Positions 17,980-25,654 of a DNA stretch of 63,056 nt are shown here, one piece after another. Every line of letters begins with the position of its first letter. Position 1 is the stretch's first letter. The DNA is taken from the NCBI RefSeq assembly GCF_000964525.1, contig NZ_BAZG01000009.1, positions 1-63,056 on the forward strand, in the 5' to 3' direction. Made by a program: the position numbers and the translations under genes. This stretch comes from Anaeromyxobacter sp. PSR-1 (lineage in GTDB: Bacteria; Myxococcota; Myxococcia; Myxococcales; Anaeromyxobacteraceae). The notes beneath the pieces are model-generated. The model made no database searches. It was not told the origin of the DNA and worked only from the letters and a program-made list of their open reading frames with translations.

Positions 17980-18139
17980 GGTCTCGTCGACTCACACCTG
18001 GGCTGTCACCGATGTCTTGACTGGTTCCTGTTCTCGCGGATTTACCTCATCGAACACTGGTCTCAACCCTGATCCGAATCCTGCTGCCAACCCTGGTGAC
18101 TCCGGGGCACAGCCCCCGGGAACGGCCGTTTGCTCCATT

Positions 18140-18193
18140 TTGAACCACATGGTTCAAGGACTCCGTTCGCCGCGTTGGACCACGTGGTCCCAA
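18140..18193. promoter_or_regulatory. Pair of related palindromes, 35 bp centre to centre
   Basis: TTGAACCACATGGTTCAA (18140-18157) is a perfect 18-bp dyad. GGACCACGTGGTCC (18177-18190) is a perfect 14-bp dyad inside TTGGACCACGTGGTCCCAA. Both fit TTGrACCACrTGGTyC. They lie 325-375 bases before the ABC-3C operon and could be operators for a regulator not encoded here. Confidence 0.5.
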
Positions 18194-18480
18194 ATGCACA
18201 TTCGGGGCGTCACGAGGCGAACGCCGCGAACGCGAGTTCGCCCTCGAGCCGCCACGTTGAACGTCGCAAGCGCGTGAGCCGTTGGCGCGCATCGTCGCGT
18301 GTACGTTCGCGTCCTCTGACCTGCTTTCGGATCAGCGGCCACGCCGAGAGCGTCTTCGGAGTGGAGGCCGCCGCCGAATCCATCGCGTCCCGCCACTCAG
18401 GTCGGGCTGGGCCATCCTGGGATCGTTGCTCACGGCAGGTTTCCGCTGGCCTACAACTCGCAACGACAGCCGGCCAAGGG

Positions 18481-18486
18481 TACACT
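18481..18486 (+). promoter_or_regulatory. -10-like TACACT for the ABC-3C operon
   Basis: TACACT lies 30 bases before the ATG at 18517, with a GGGGGTAA Shine-Dalgarno just before the start. No good -35 is visible. Confidence 0.45.
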
Positions 18487-18516
18487 TCGCGTTCGGGTCG
18501 TGGTTCGGGGGTAAGC

Positions 18517-19725
18517 ATGGCGGCGACAACTGGATCCCCGTTCTCCGCAGCCGACGCCGCCCTCGGCTATCTCTACCAGGTCAGGGTCGGCCTTCTGTGG
18601 GCGCTGCGCCGTCTAAAGCGTGGCAGCGACTTCCTTGTATCCATCGAGGTCCTCGACGACGTTGCACTCGAGACGGTGGGCGGGGATGCGGCCGAACTAC
18701 TCCAGACGAAACATCATCGAGCGCGAGAGTCCTCACTCACGAACGCCAGCGCCGACTTGTGGAAATCGCTGAGGGTCTGGTTCGAGACTCTCCCGGCCGC
18801 TGGTCTCGGGACCACGCTCTACCTGCTCACGACTGCGAAAGCGCCGCCGGGGTCGATTGCGGCGCAGCTTCGAATCGAGGAGCGGAATGTCGAAGCCGCG
18901 CTTCAAGCGCTCGAGGCAACAGCACAAACGTCTCAGTCCGCGGCGAACGCTCCGGCGTACGCGGTTTTCCTGGCGGCGCCCGCGGTGGTGCGCCGACGAC
19001 TGGTCGACTCGATCGTTGTTATTGACGGCGTTCCGACGGTCCTCGAACTCGGTGAGCAGCTTCGTAGCGAAGTCTTTTGGGCTGTAGAGCGCAGCCACCA
19101 AGAAGCGTTTCTAGAGCGGCTCGAGGGTTGGTGGTTTCGCCGAGTTCTAAAACACCTATCCTCGCACGGACAGGTGGATCGGATACTGGCAACGGAGATC
19201 GAAGCGCAGATGTCGGATCTCCGAGATCAGTTCAAGCAAGACGCGTTGCCGATCGACGATGACCTGCTGGAGTTTGAGCTGGATGAGGCGACGCACGCCG
19301 CCCATTCCGAGTCGACGTTCGTCCGGCAGCTCGAGATAGCGAAGGCTGGGCGTAAGCGGATCGCTGCCGGGGTGCGCGACTATTATCGCGCGTTCGAGCA
19401 GCGATCACGCTGGATACGTGACGACCTCCTCCTTGTTGGCGACTTAGACAAGTATGAGCGGAGGCTGTGCGAGCAATGGGAGTTGATTTTCGAGGCCGTG
19501 CGTGACGAACTCGGCGACCAAGCGGCAGAGGACGCCAAGCGGAGTGCCGCGCTTCAGGTCCTGAAGTGGGCAGAGACAGTCCTGATCCCGATTCGACCCT
19601 CGGTAACTGAACCCTTCATAACGCGTGGATCGTTCCACATGCTCGCAGACGATTTGCGGGTTGGATGGCACCCCGAGTTCCAGCAGCTCCTCTCGAAGCT
19701 CCTCATCGGGGAGACGGTCGAATGA
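18517..19725 (+). CDS. ABC-3C system effector: PD-(D/E)xK-like domain plus ABC-3C C-terminal domain
   Basis: A 402-residue protein opening an operon of three overlapping genes. The N-terminal about 170 residues resemble DUF4297/Mrr-like nuclease domains: GYLYQ (17-21), then IEVLDD (Glu44, Asp47, Asp48) and LLQTKHH (Gln63, Lys65), a plausible catalytic set, followed by LWKSLRVWFE. The last about 130 residues (FVRQLEIAKAGRKRI, DYYRAFEQRSRW, FITRGSFHMLADDLRVGWHPEF) match my recollection of ABC-three-component C-terminal domains. The likely role is the toxic effector released when the partner ATPase senses an invader. Lower G+C indicates transfer. Start: ATG after GGGGGTAAGC. Confidence 0.78.
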   Translation: MAATTGSPFSAADAALGYLYQVRVGLLWALRRLKRGSDFLVSIEVLDDVALETVGGDAAELLQTKHHRARESSLTNASADLWKSLRVWFETLPAAGLGTTLYLLTTAKAPPGSIAAQLRIEERNVEAALQALEATAQTSQSAANAPAYAVFLAAPAVVRRRLVDSIVVIDGVPTVLELGEQLRSEVFWAVERSHQEAFLERLEGWWFRRVLKHLSSHGQVDRILATEIEAQMSDLRDQFKQDALPIDDDLLEFELDEATHAAHSESTFVRQLEIAKAGRKRIAAGVRDYYRAFEQRSRWIRDDLLLVGDLDKYERRLCEQWELIFEAVRDELGDQAAEDAKRSAALQVLKWAETVLIPIRPSVTEPFITRGSFHMLADDLRVGWHPEFQQLLSKLLIGETVE

Positions 19726-20219
19726 CACGATGGGAAGAGCGCGCCGCTGAAGAGAGGGCGCTACTAAACCCAAGCTTCTGTGCGGTGCTTCTCTGGAGCG
19801 CGTCCGCTGGATTTCGCTCCGTTTCCAGTTCGGCGTTCCCGCTTGAACTGTCCTTCCTGGTCCTGCCTCTCGTACTTCACCGCGAGACGCGCGAATCCCT
19901 TCCAAAGGCGGTGACCACGTCGCTCCCGGTGTGGCTCGAGGAACATGCTTTGACGCGCGCCCGGTTCCCGGCACGAGCGCGAGCGCTCGTGCCGTTCACA
20001 AGGGAGGCCCTTCTGTTTGGTTGCGCGCACGGAATGCTGCTTCTCTCGCCGAGCGGTCTCTCAGATAGCGGTGACTTCAAGAAGAAGATCGCCGAGGAGC
20101 TCAAGAGGGCGAGCGACGAGGTGCGGTTGTGCGCAAACCGTGCCCACTTCATCGGAAGGTGGTTCGCGTCGGCGGGCACTCCTGCCACCGTCATGGCGCT
20201 CTTGGGGGTTCGGCCGTGA
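19722..20219 (+). CDS. ABC-3C system middle component
   Basis: A 165-residue protein whose ATG overlaps the effector stop as ATGA. Features recalled from middle-component families are visible: LLNPSFCAVLLWSASAGF near the N-terminus, LSFLVLPLVLHRETRESLP, a WL helix and a C-terminal EELKRASDEVR...FIGRWF helix pair. No enzymatic motif is present. In described ABC-3C systems this component links the ABC ATPase to the effector, and its position between the two here fits exactly. The precise subfamily (MC3 type suspected) is not certain. Confidence 0.78.
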   Translation: MTRWEERAAEERALLNPSFCAVLLWSASAGFRSVSSSAFPLELSFLVLPLVLHRETRESLPKAVTTSLPVWLEEHALTRARFPARARALVPFTREALLFGCAHGMLLLSPSGLSDSGDFKKKIAEELKRASDEVRLCANRAHFIGRWFASAGTPATVMALLGVRP

Positions 20220-22168
20220 GCATGCAAATCCTGGCCATCGTCCTTTTCAGCCACGACGGCCGGCGCCGGGCCCTGACACTCAAGCCCGGTAAGGTCAACA
20301 TCGTCACTGGAGCGTCCAAGACAGGGAAGTCAGCTCTGGTGGATATCGTCGACTACTGTTTCGGCAGTGGCGAGTGTCGAGTGCCCGAGGGGCCGATCCG
20401 GCGCTCGGTGTCTTGGTTTGGTCTTCACCTGAAGATCGGCGAGGGACAAGGATTCATTGCGCGGAGATGCCCGGGCCCTCGCGCGGTATCGAGCGAGGAC
20501 TGCTTCGTCGCGACCGCGACCTCTGTTGCGATTCCCGAAGCGAGCGAGCTTCGGCAGACGACGAACACAAAAGGGCTGATCGCGCTCTTGGGGCGGTGGG
20601 CTGGCATCGGCGACAATATTCACGAGCCACCCCCCGGTCAGACTCGGGCGCCCCTCGCTGCGAATATTCGACACGCACTGCCGCTTTGTTTCCAGCCTCA
20701 GGACGAGATCATCCGCCGCGATGAACTCTTTCATGGCTCGGGCGACCACTTTCTTGCACAGGCGCTTCGCGACACACTCCCATATTTCCTGGGAGCGGTA
20801 GACGATGAGCACGTAAAGAAGCGAGACGAGCTTCGCCGGCTGCGCGAGCAGCTTCGTTCGCGTGAGCGCCGAATGGCGGAGATCAATGCTCTCCGTGGTG
20901 AGGGCGTCAGCAAGGCTGATGCGCTTATTGCGCAAGCACGCGAGGCGGGACTAACCGATGCCGCGCCGACATCGTGGGAGGCCACCATCTCGGCGCTCCG
21001 CAGCGTTGCCGCGACCCCGCTTGCGAGACCCGAAGTCGCAACGGCCGGTGGTGGGGAGTACGCAAGACTGTCTGACGAACGCGGGCGCCTGCTCGATAAG
21101 CAGAGACGAATCCGCTTCGAAATCGCCGCCGCTCGTGCCTATGAGGCCGACGAGAACGCGTTTTCAACCGAGGCCGCTGAGCAGAGGTCGCGACTGCAAA
21201 GCATCGGCATGTTCTCTGGAGCGGAGCCGGGCCACACCTGCCCCCTCTGCACACAGCACTTGCCGGAAGCGAACCAGCCGCCGCCGATCGCGAAACTAAG
21301 TGGCGTGTTGTCGGAGCTGGGGTCACGCTTGGAGGCAGTTACGAGAGCCGCTCCACACGTCGAGAGAGTAGTCGCTGAGCTCGAGAAGCGGCTGCTGGTT
21401 GTCCAGGAGGATCTTCTTAAGAACCGCAGTCAGCTTGAGGCCGTGAGGGCGTCGAACGAACTTGTCTCGCGTGCAGAGGACGAGGCCGCTCGACGGGCGC
21501 ACGTTGTCGGACGCATCAGTTTGTACTTGGAGAGTATCCCTGAGCTTCCGGATACTAAGGCCTTATCCGCCGAGATAGGCGAGCTAAAGGCGCGATGTGC
21601 AGAGCTTGAGCTTGAGTTGAGCGACGAACGGGTGCATGAGCGCCTCGAGTCGATCACTTCGATTCTGGGACAGCGCATGACGGAGTGGGCTCGAGAGCTT
21701 CACCTTGAGCATTCTCGATTTCCGCTGCGATTCGATCTCGCGAAGCTGACGATTGTCGCGGACACGGCTGATGGGCCTGTGCCCATGAGCCGGATGGGAA
21801 GCGGCGAGAACTGGGTGGGCTACCACCTGATCGCGCACTTGGCGCTTCATCAGTGGTTCCTTCAGCGGAAGCGACCGGTTCCCGGGTTCCTCTTCCTCGA
21901 CCAGCCGTCCCAAGTCTACTTCCCGCCCGAGAAGGATCTCGACGAGGGCAAGATGGGCAAGGTATCGGAAGAGGAGCGGAACTCTGTCGTCCGCATGTTC
22001 AAGCGCATCTTCCGAGCAGTGAAGGAGTCCGCCCCTGGCTTCCAAGTAGTGCTGACGGAGCACGCCGACATCGCTGAAACCTGGTACCAGGCCGCAGTCG
22101 TCGAGCGCTGGCGGGGCACTCTCCAACTGGTGCCCGACGACTGGCCGCGAGCGTCCGACCGCGCCTAG
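20216..22168 (+). CDS. ABC-3C system DUF3732-type ABC ATPase with CxxC hook
   Basis: A 650-residue SMC/Rad50-like ATPase. Walker A is GASKTGKS (about 32-39) followed by the DUF3732 phrase DIVDYCFGSGECRVPEGPIR. Coiled coil follows with a CPLC zinc-hook-like turn (Cys about 342 and 345), an ABC signature in SRMGSGENW (about 525) and Walker B FLFLDQPSQVYFP (Asp about 562). LTEHAD lies in the H-loop area. The start is GTG 20216, overlapping the previous stop as GTGA; ATG 20222 is the alternative. Such ATPases are the sensory or regulatory core of ABC-3C systems, probably binding DNA or DNA ends. Confidence 0.85.
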   Translation: MSMQILAIVLFSHDGRRRALTLKPGKVNIVTGASKTGKSALVDIVDYCFGSGECRVPEGPIRRSVSWFGLHLKIGEGQGFIARRCPGPRAVSSEDCFVATATSVAIPEASELRQTTNTKGLIALLGRWAGIGDNIHEPPPGQTRAPLAANIRHALPLCFQPQDEIIRRDELFHGSGDHFLAQALRDTLPYFLGAVDDEHVKKRDELRRLREQLRSRERRMAEINALRGEGVSKADALIAQAREAGLTDAAPTSWEATISALRSVAATPLARPEVATAGGGEYARLSDERGRLLDKQRRIRFEIAAARAYEADENAFSTEAAEQRSRLQSIGMFSGAEPGHTCPLCTQHLPEANQPPPIAKLSGVLSELGSRLEAVTRAAPHVERVVAELEKRLLVVQEDLLKNRSQLEAVRASNELVSRAEDEAARRAHVVGRISLYLESIPELPDTKALSAEIGELKARCAELELELSDERVHERLESITSILGQRMTEWARELHLEHSRFPLRFDLAKLTIVADTADGPVPMSRMGSGENWVGYHLIAHLALHQWFLQRKRPVPGFLFLDQPSQVYFPPEKDLDEGKMGKVSEEERNSVVRMFKRIFRAVKESAPGFQVVLTEHADIAETWYQAAVVERWRGTLQLVPDDWPRASDRA

Positions 22169-22307
22169 TTTCGAACGAGGCCCTGGACTCGTCGCCGGAC
22201 GGCTAATTCGCCTCGGCGGGGACGCTCTCACACGACCAGGGGCGGAGGGACGCGCGACAGAACGGTGCGCCGGTCGCAGCTGCTAAGCGACAACGATGCA
22301 GCATCTA

Positions 22308-23372
22308 TTAGGGCATTGGGCTCGCGCGTGCGGCGACGATCCTCGGTCTTCTCCTGCCAAATACGACTAGGAACGCGTGAATGTATCCCAGTTCGCTCTT
22401 GTATGTCGTGAGCTTCTCCATATCCCACTCGATCGCTTCACGACGCGCGTTGGCACGCTTAACTTCGATGGCGATCAGGTTGGGTCCGAGCTTGCCGCGG
22501 CGGTGCACGATGACGTCCGGATAAACGGTAAGCGCATCCATGTCGGCGACGGAATCGAGTCCGTCCGCTTCGGCCTTCACCCGCGCTGCTAGCTCGTGAA
22601 GCCTCTTCGGATCGTCCCCTCGCCGGTTGTATTCGCAGTCGACGCTTAGGTTTCCGCGAGTGATGCCTTCCGGTAGAAGACGCACATCCATCCTTCGCAC
22701 CTCCCGTTCTAAGTGTACGGCAAAGCGGTGCGACCAGGTTCGCTCGTTAACGTCGTCTGCAAGGTCGCTCTCCTCGTGGTGCAGTCGCTCGAGGGCGCGC
22801 GCCACCAATGCACGCGCCCGTTCCTCAGTGAATGACGCCCTTTGCGTCTGGATCGGGTGCGACCGCTTGCGCCACTCCACGAGTCGCCGCGACACGACTT
22901 CATGGAGAGCCAGGGTCACGGACATCATATGACCCTGGTTGAAGTCGATGTCGCGATGCTCATGCCTGTACCGCCACTTATCAAGCGTTCCCTCGCACGA
23001 CTTCAGACAACTGGTGACTGCGTTTACGGATGTCGAAGCGCCATCGAAGCGCACCTGCGACGCGACCTCTTCGCGCAACCGCCCTGAAACCTGTCTGAAG
23101 AGCCTCGCGAAGCTGTGGCTCGCTACGGGCTCCTTCTGTTCAAGCGTGATCAGGCTCTTCAAAGCGAGTTCGAGCGCCATGCTCGCGCACATGGCGCATG
23201 CGCTGATTGGGGTCTGCTCCCCACTTCCCTTCGCTGCAATGGACTGGTGAATCGCCCAGAGCACCTCCCAACCGCGGAGAAAGTCGCGGGAGCCCTCAAA
23301 CATTCGCTCGGGGCGCAGAGCATCGTCGGCCGCCCTGGACAGCTCATCCCACTCGAAGAAGTCCGTCGCCAT
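22308..23372 (-). CDS. HEPN-like domain fused to PD-(D/E)xK nuclease
   Basis: A 354-residue island protein facing the ABC-3C operon. The N-terminal half is all-helical and HEPN-like: SMALELALKSLI, SHSFARLFRQVSGRLR and an RYRHEH (RxxxxH, about 134-139) that could be the RNase motif. The C-terminal domain (about 210-345) has a PD-(D/E)xK core: YPDVIVH (Asp about 286), then LIAIEVKR (Glu303, Lys305) and TTYKSELGY after it. Start 23372 is chosen because a GATTCT hexamer lies six bases upstream; ATG 23405 is the alternative. Predicted dual RNase/DNase toxin or defence effector; no known system name is claimed. Confidence 0.7.
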   Translation of the reverse strand: MATDFFEWDELSRAADDALRPERMFEGSRDFLRGWEVLWAIHQSIAAKGSGEQTPISACAMCASMALELALKSLITLEQKEPVASHSFARLFRQVSGRLREEVASQVRFDGASTSVNAVTSCLKSCEGTLDKWRYRHEHRDIDFNQGHMMSVTLALHEVVSRRLVEWRKRSHPIQTQRASFTEERARALVARALERLHHEESDLADDVNERTWSHRFAVHLEREVRRMDVRLLPEGITRGNLSVDCEYNRRGDDPKRLHELAARVKAEADGLDSVADMDALTVYPDVIVHRRGKLGPNLIAIEVKRANARREAIEWDMEKLTTYKSELGYIHAFLVVFGRRRPRIVAARASPMP

Positions 23373-23607
23373 GGCCGTAGAATCTTGGCTGAAGTGGCGA
23401 GCCATGGGAACGGGTTCGCGGCATCGCGGCCGCCAAGGCGCGCACAGCGTGGAACGGGCGAGATGACCGACTGGGAGCCGCCTCCATGTGCGCCACATGT
23501 GCCCCGCCGCCGCTCCGAACGCCGGATCGGGGGCGGGACCACGTGGAACGCGAGGGAACGGGAAGGCGGACGGTTCCGCAGCGATGAAGGGCAACGGCGG
23601 GTCCTGC

Positions 23608-23936
23608 TTACAGTAGTTCACCGTTCGTCGACACGCGTTCACATCCGTTTCCCGCGATTCTTTCGCGAGCGAAGGCGGCTACATCGGTCGGCGCACATCT
23701 GATGGCGTTCGAGACGCGGCGGTGCCGGAGCTTCCCGGCTGCACACAGTTGGTACACCGTCGACGTCGCCACCCCGAGCACGCCCGCGACCCCCGCACCG
23801 TCAGCAGCCGCTCCAGCCCCGCCGCCGCGCCCCGCTCCCTGGATGCCAAGTGGCCGGAGAACGCCTGCGAAAGCCGGCGACCCGCTGGACTCCTCGCCGG
23901 GTCCGCTGCCAGTGTTTCCGCCACCTTGCGAATCCC
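23608..23936 (-). pseudogene. Frameshifted excisionase-like helix-turn-helix gene remnant
   Basis: On the minus strand one frame reads ...GLERLLTVR and, after a frame change near 23793, another continues VAGVLGVATSTVYQLCAAGK, then LRHRRVSNAIRCAPTDVAAF, to a TAA at 23608-23610. Joined, these give the usual MerR/excisionase-type HTH_17 pattern (LLTVxEVAxxLGVsxxTVYxLcxxGxLxHxRVxNAIRxxxxDLxAF). No start codon is convincing; upstream protein-like frame runs back to the repeat. It is probably the relic of the element's recombination module. Confidence 0.65.
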
Positions 23937-23965
23937 GACACCTCCACCCAGCGTGGTTTCACTGG

Positions 23966-24161
23966 CTGTCACGCCGGAGGCCAGGGGTTCGAGTCCCCTA
24001 CACCCCGCCACTCCACGAGGCCGGGATCCTGAGCAAGGGTCCCGGCCTTCGTCTTTTTCGGCGTCGCGATCCGAGGTTCCGCCTTCGTGGGGGAACCTGC
24101 CTCCGAGCGCGCACCACGCCCGCCCTCCCACGCCCGCCGCCCCCGCCCGCTCACCCCGAGC
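23966..24161 (+). repeat. Right copy of the tRNA-Asp direct repeat (attR-like)
   Basis: Begins in the anticodon loop sequence (CTGTCACGCCGG) without a tRNA 5' half, so it encodes no tRNA. It is identical to 17604-17696 for 93 bp, including the terminator, and then 5-10% divergent to about 24161. Confidence 0.93.
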
Positions 24162-24286
24162 CCTTCGGCAGGCTCAGGGCAGGCGGAATCGAGGGGCCCG
24201 GCGCGAGCCGGTCCAGCCCGAACCGCAGCCGGTTCACCTCGGAGAGGCCATGAGCCCAGGGAAGGAGCCGCTCGAGCTGCCAGGGC

Positions 24287-25372
24287 TCATGGTTCCGATT
24301 CGTCGCCCTCGTCCGGTTCCACAAGCTGCGCGCCGACGACTCTCGTTTCTCCGTCCACCTTCTGCAGCTCGACGACCTTCGCGCCGCGAGATGCAAGCGC
24401 GTCCGCAAGCGACCTCGCGTGCGTCGTGACCCAGAGCTGCGTCGTCCGAGGCATGGCAGACATCAGGTCTGCGAGTGCGGGGAGGACGCTCTCGTGAAGG
24501 CTCGTCTCGGGCTCGTTCAGGGCGAGGAGAGGTGGTGGCCGCGGTGACAGCAGGGCAGCCGCCAGGCAGAGGTACCGGAGCGTGCCGTCCGACAGCTCGC
24601 GGGCGTCCAGCGGCCTGCGCAGGCCCGGCGTCTCGACGCGAACGATCGTGCCGTCCGCGACGTCGAGGCGGGCGCTCGGCATCAAGCGGTCCACGGCGGC
24701 CGCGAGCGCCCTTTCGTCCCCGATCTCCTGGATCGTTCGAAGCGACGCGGCGAGATCACGCCCGTCATGCGCCAGGACCGGTGTGCTCACCGCCACCTGC
24801 GACTGCCGGATGGGCGAGCCTTCGTCGGTGCGGAACTGGTGATAGAACCGCCACGCCAGAAGCGCTTCCCTGATGGCAAAGAGCGCCGGATACCGCTGCG
24901 GCTCGGACAGCCGCGCGAGCGCTGATTCCGATGCCCAGAGGTCGAAGGCACGCGTCACGGGACGACCGTCGGCGTCCCGAAGCTTTGCTGACGCCTTCGC
25001 CCGATCGAGCAGGAGCGCACCGTCGAAGCGTATCCGCTCCTCCTTCACGAAGGGATCGGTGGGAAACACCGCCTCCGATGGCGTCGGGAGGCCGAGGGCC
25101 AGCTCGTACGTGAACTCGTCGATCGTCGCGGCCACCCGCAGGCGGATGGCTCCTTTCCTCCGTGCGCCCGCCCAGAGGACGGACGGCATCCCGCCCGAGT
25201 CCGCGACCGTACGTGCGAGCGTTCCTGAAGCCGCGGCCTGGAGTAGACGGAGCGCCTGGTAGAGGTTCGTCTTGCCCGTCCCGTTCGCGCCGAGCACGAC
25301 GGTGACGGGGGCGAGGCGAAGTTCCACCGCCCGCACCGACCGGAACCCTTCGATGTCGATGTCGGTCAGCAT
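24287..25372 (-). CDS. AAA family ATPase (RecF/OLD-like AAA_21 type)
   Basis: A 361-residue ATPase: IEGFRSV, Walker A GANGTGKTNL (about 29-38), an ABC-like signature in ELSDGTLRYLCLAAALL (about 265) and a Walker B-like LLALNEPETSLHE (about 285), where Asn replaces the first Asp, then VTTHARSL. This compact RecF-like form has no TOPRIM nuclease. Similar proteins occur in defence islands but also alone. It lies just outside the tRNA-Asp island on its right side. A TAGGAT hexamer precedes the start. The role is unknown. Confidence 0.8.
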   Translation of the reverse strand: MLTDIDIEGFRSVRAVELRLAPVTVVLGANGTGKTNLYQALRLLQAAASGTLARTVADSGGMPSVLWAGARRKGAIRLRVAATIDEFTYELALGLPTPSEAVFPTDPFVKEERIRFDGALLLDRAKASAKLRDADGRPVTRAFDLWASESALARLSEPQRYPALFAIREALLAWRFYHQFRTDEGSPIRQSQVAVSTPVLAHDGRDLAASLRTIQEIGDERALAAAVDRLMPSARLDVADGTIVRVETPGLRRPLDARELSDGTLRYLCLAAALLSPRPPPLLALNEPETSLHESVLPALADLMSAMPRTTQLWVTTHARSLADALASRGAKVVELQKVDGETRVVGAQLVEPDEGDESEP

Positions 25373-25391
25373 GGTCCCCGCCGGCGCGTTG

Positions 25392-25487
25392 CGTGGATCC
25401 TACGCGTGCGACTGGATCGGCGGCAACGCGTTCGACCCCGGCCGCGCCGACTTCGTCCCGCCCGCGCCCCAGCGGGTGAAGGACCTC
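25392..25487 (+). pseudogene. Fragment of a Fic-domain protein
   Basis: One frame reads RGSYACDWIGG, NAFDPGRADFVPPAPQRVKDL, resembling the segment of Fic proteins that precedes the catalytic domain (WIGG...A.FVPPPPxRVxxLM.DL). The HPFxDGNGR catalytic motif never appears, and both sides lose coding character. It is a 32-codon scrap of a deleted gene. Confidence 0.5.
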
Positions 25488-25654
25488 GGTCCTTGCGGCT
25501 CCCGCGGCATCGAGGCTGGCCGGACGTTGAGCGCAGGTCTCGACGACGGTGTGGTCGGCTGTCCTCCTCGCGCCGACCTCATGCGCCTTCGTTCATCGTC
25601 CGTCGTCGTCACCGGTTTCGCCCTCCGTGTATCCTCCGCCGGGGAGGTGATCGC

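Larger units (their letters stand above)
17980..18516. other. Island left-arm non-coding stretch
   Basis: This 537-base stretch has no frame with convincing codon bias. It holds two related palindromes at 18140-18193 and a -10-like TACACT at 18481 shortly before the first island gene. An in-frame extension of that gene to 18130 is open, but its composition does not look protein-like. Confidence 0.5.
23406..24286. other. Island right arm and junction region
   Basis: No intact gene lies between the HEPN/nuclease gene and the AAA ATPase. The stretch contains a GGACCACGTGG core (23536-23546) similar to the palindromes in the left arm, a frameshifted helix-turn-helix remnant (23608-23936), the right tRNA repeat (23966-24161), and then about 125 bases with a dispersed gene-end repeat word. 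Confidence 0.6.

Noticed and set aside
18130-18516. N-terminal extension of the ABC-3C effector to an ATG at 18130
   Set aside because: The extension crosses the palindromes and a putative promoter and lacks protein-like composition; ATG 18517 has a good Shine-Dalgarno and directly precedes the domain.
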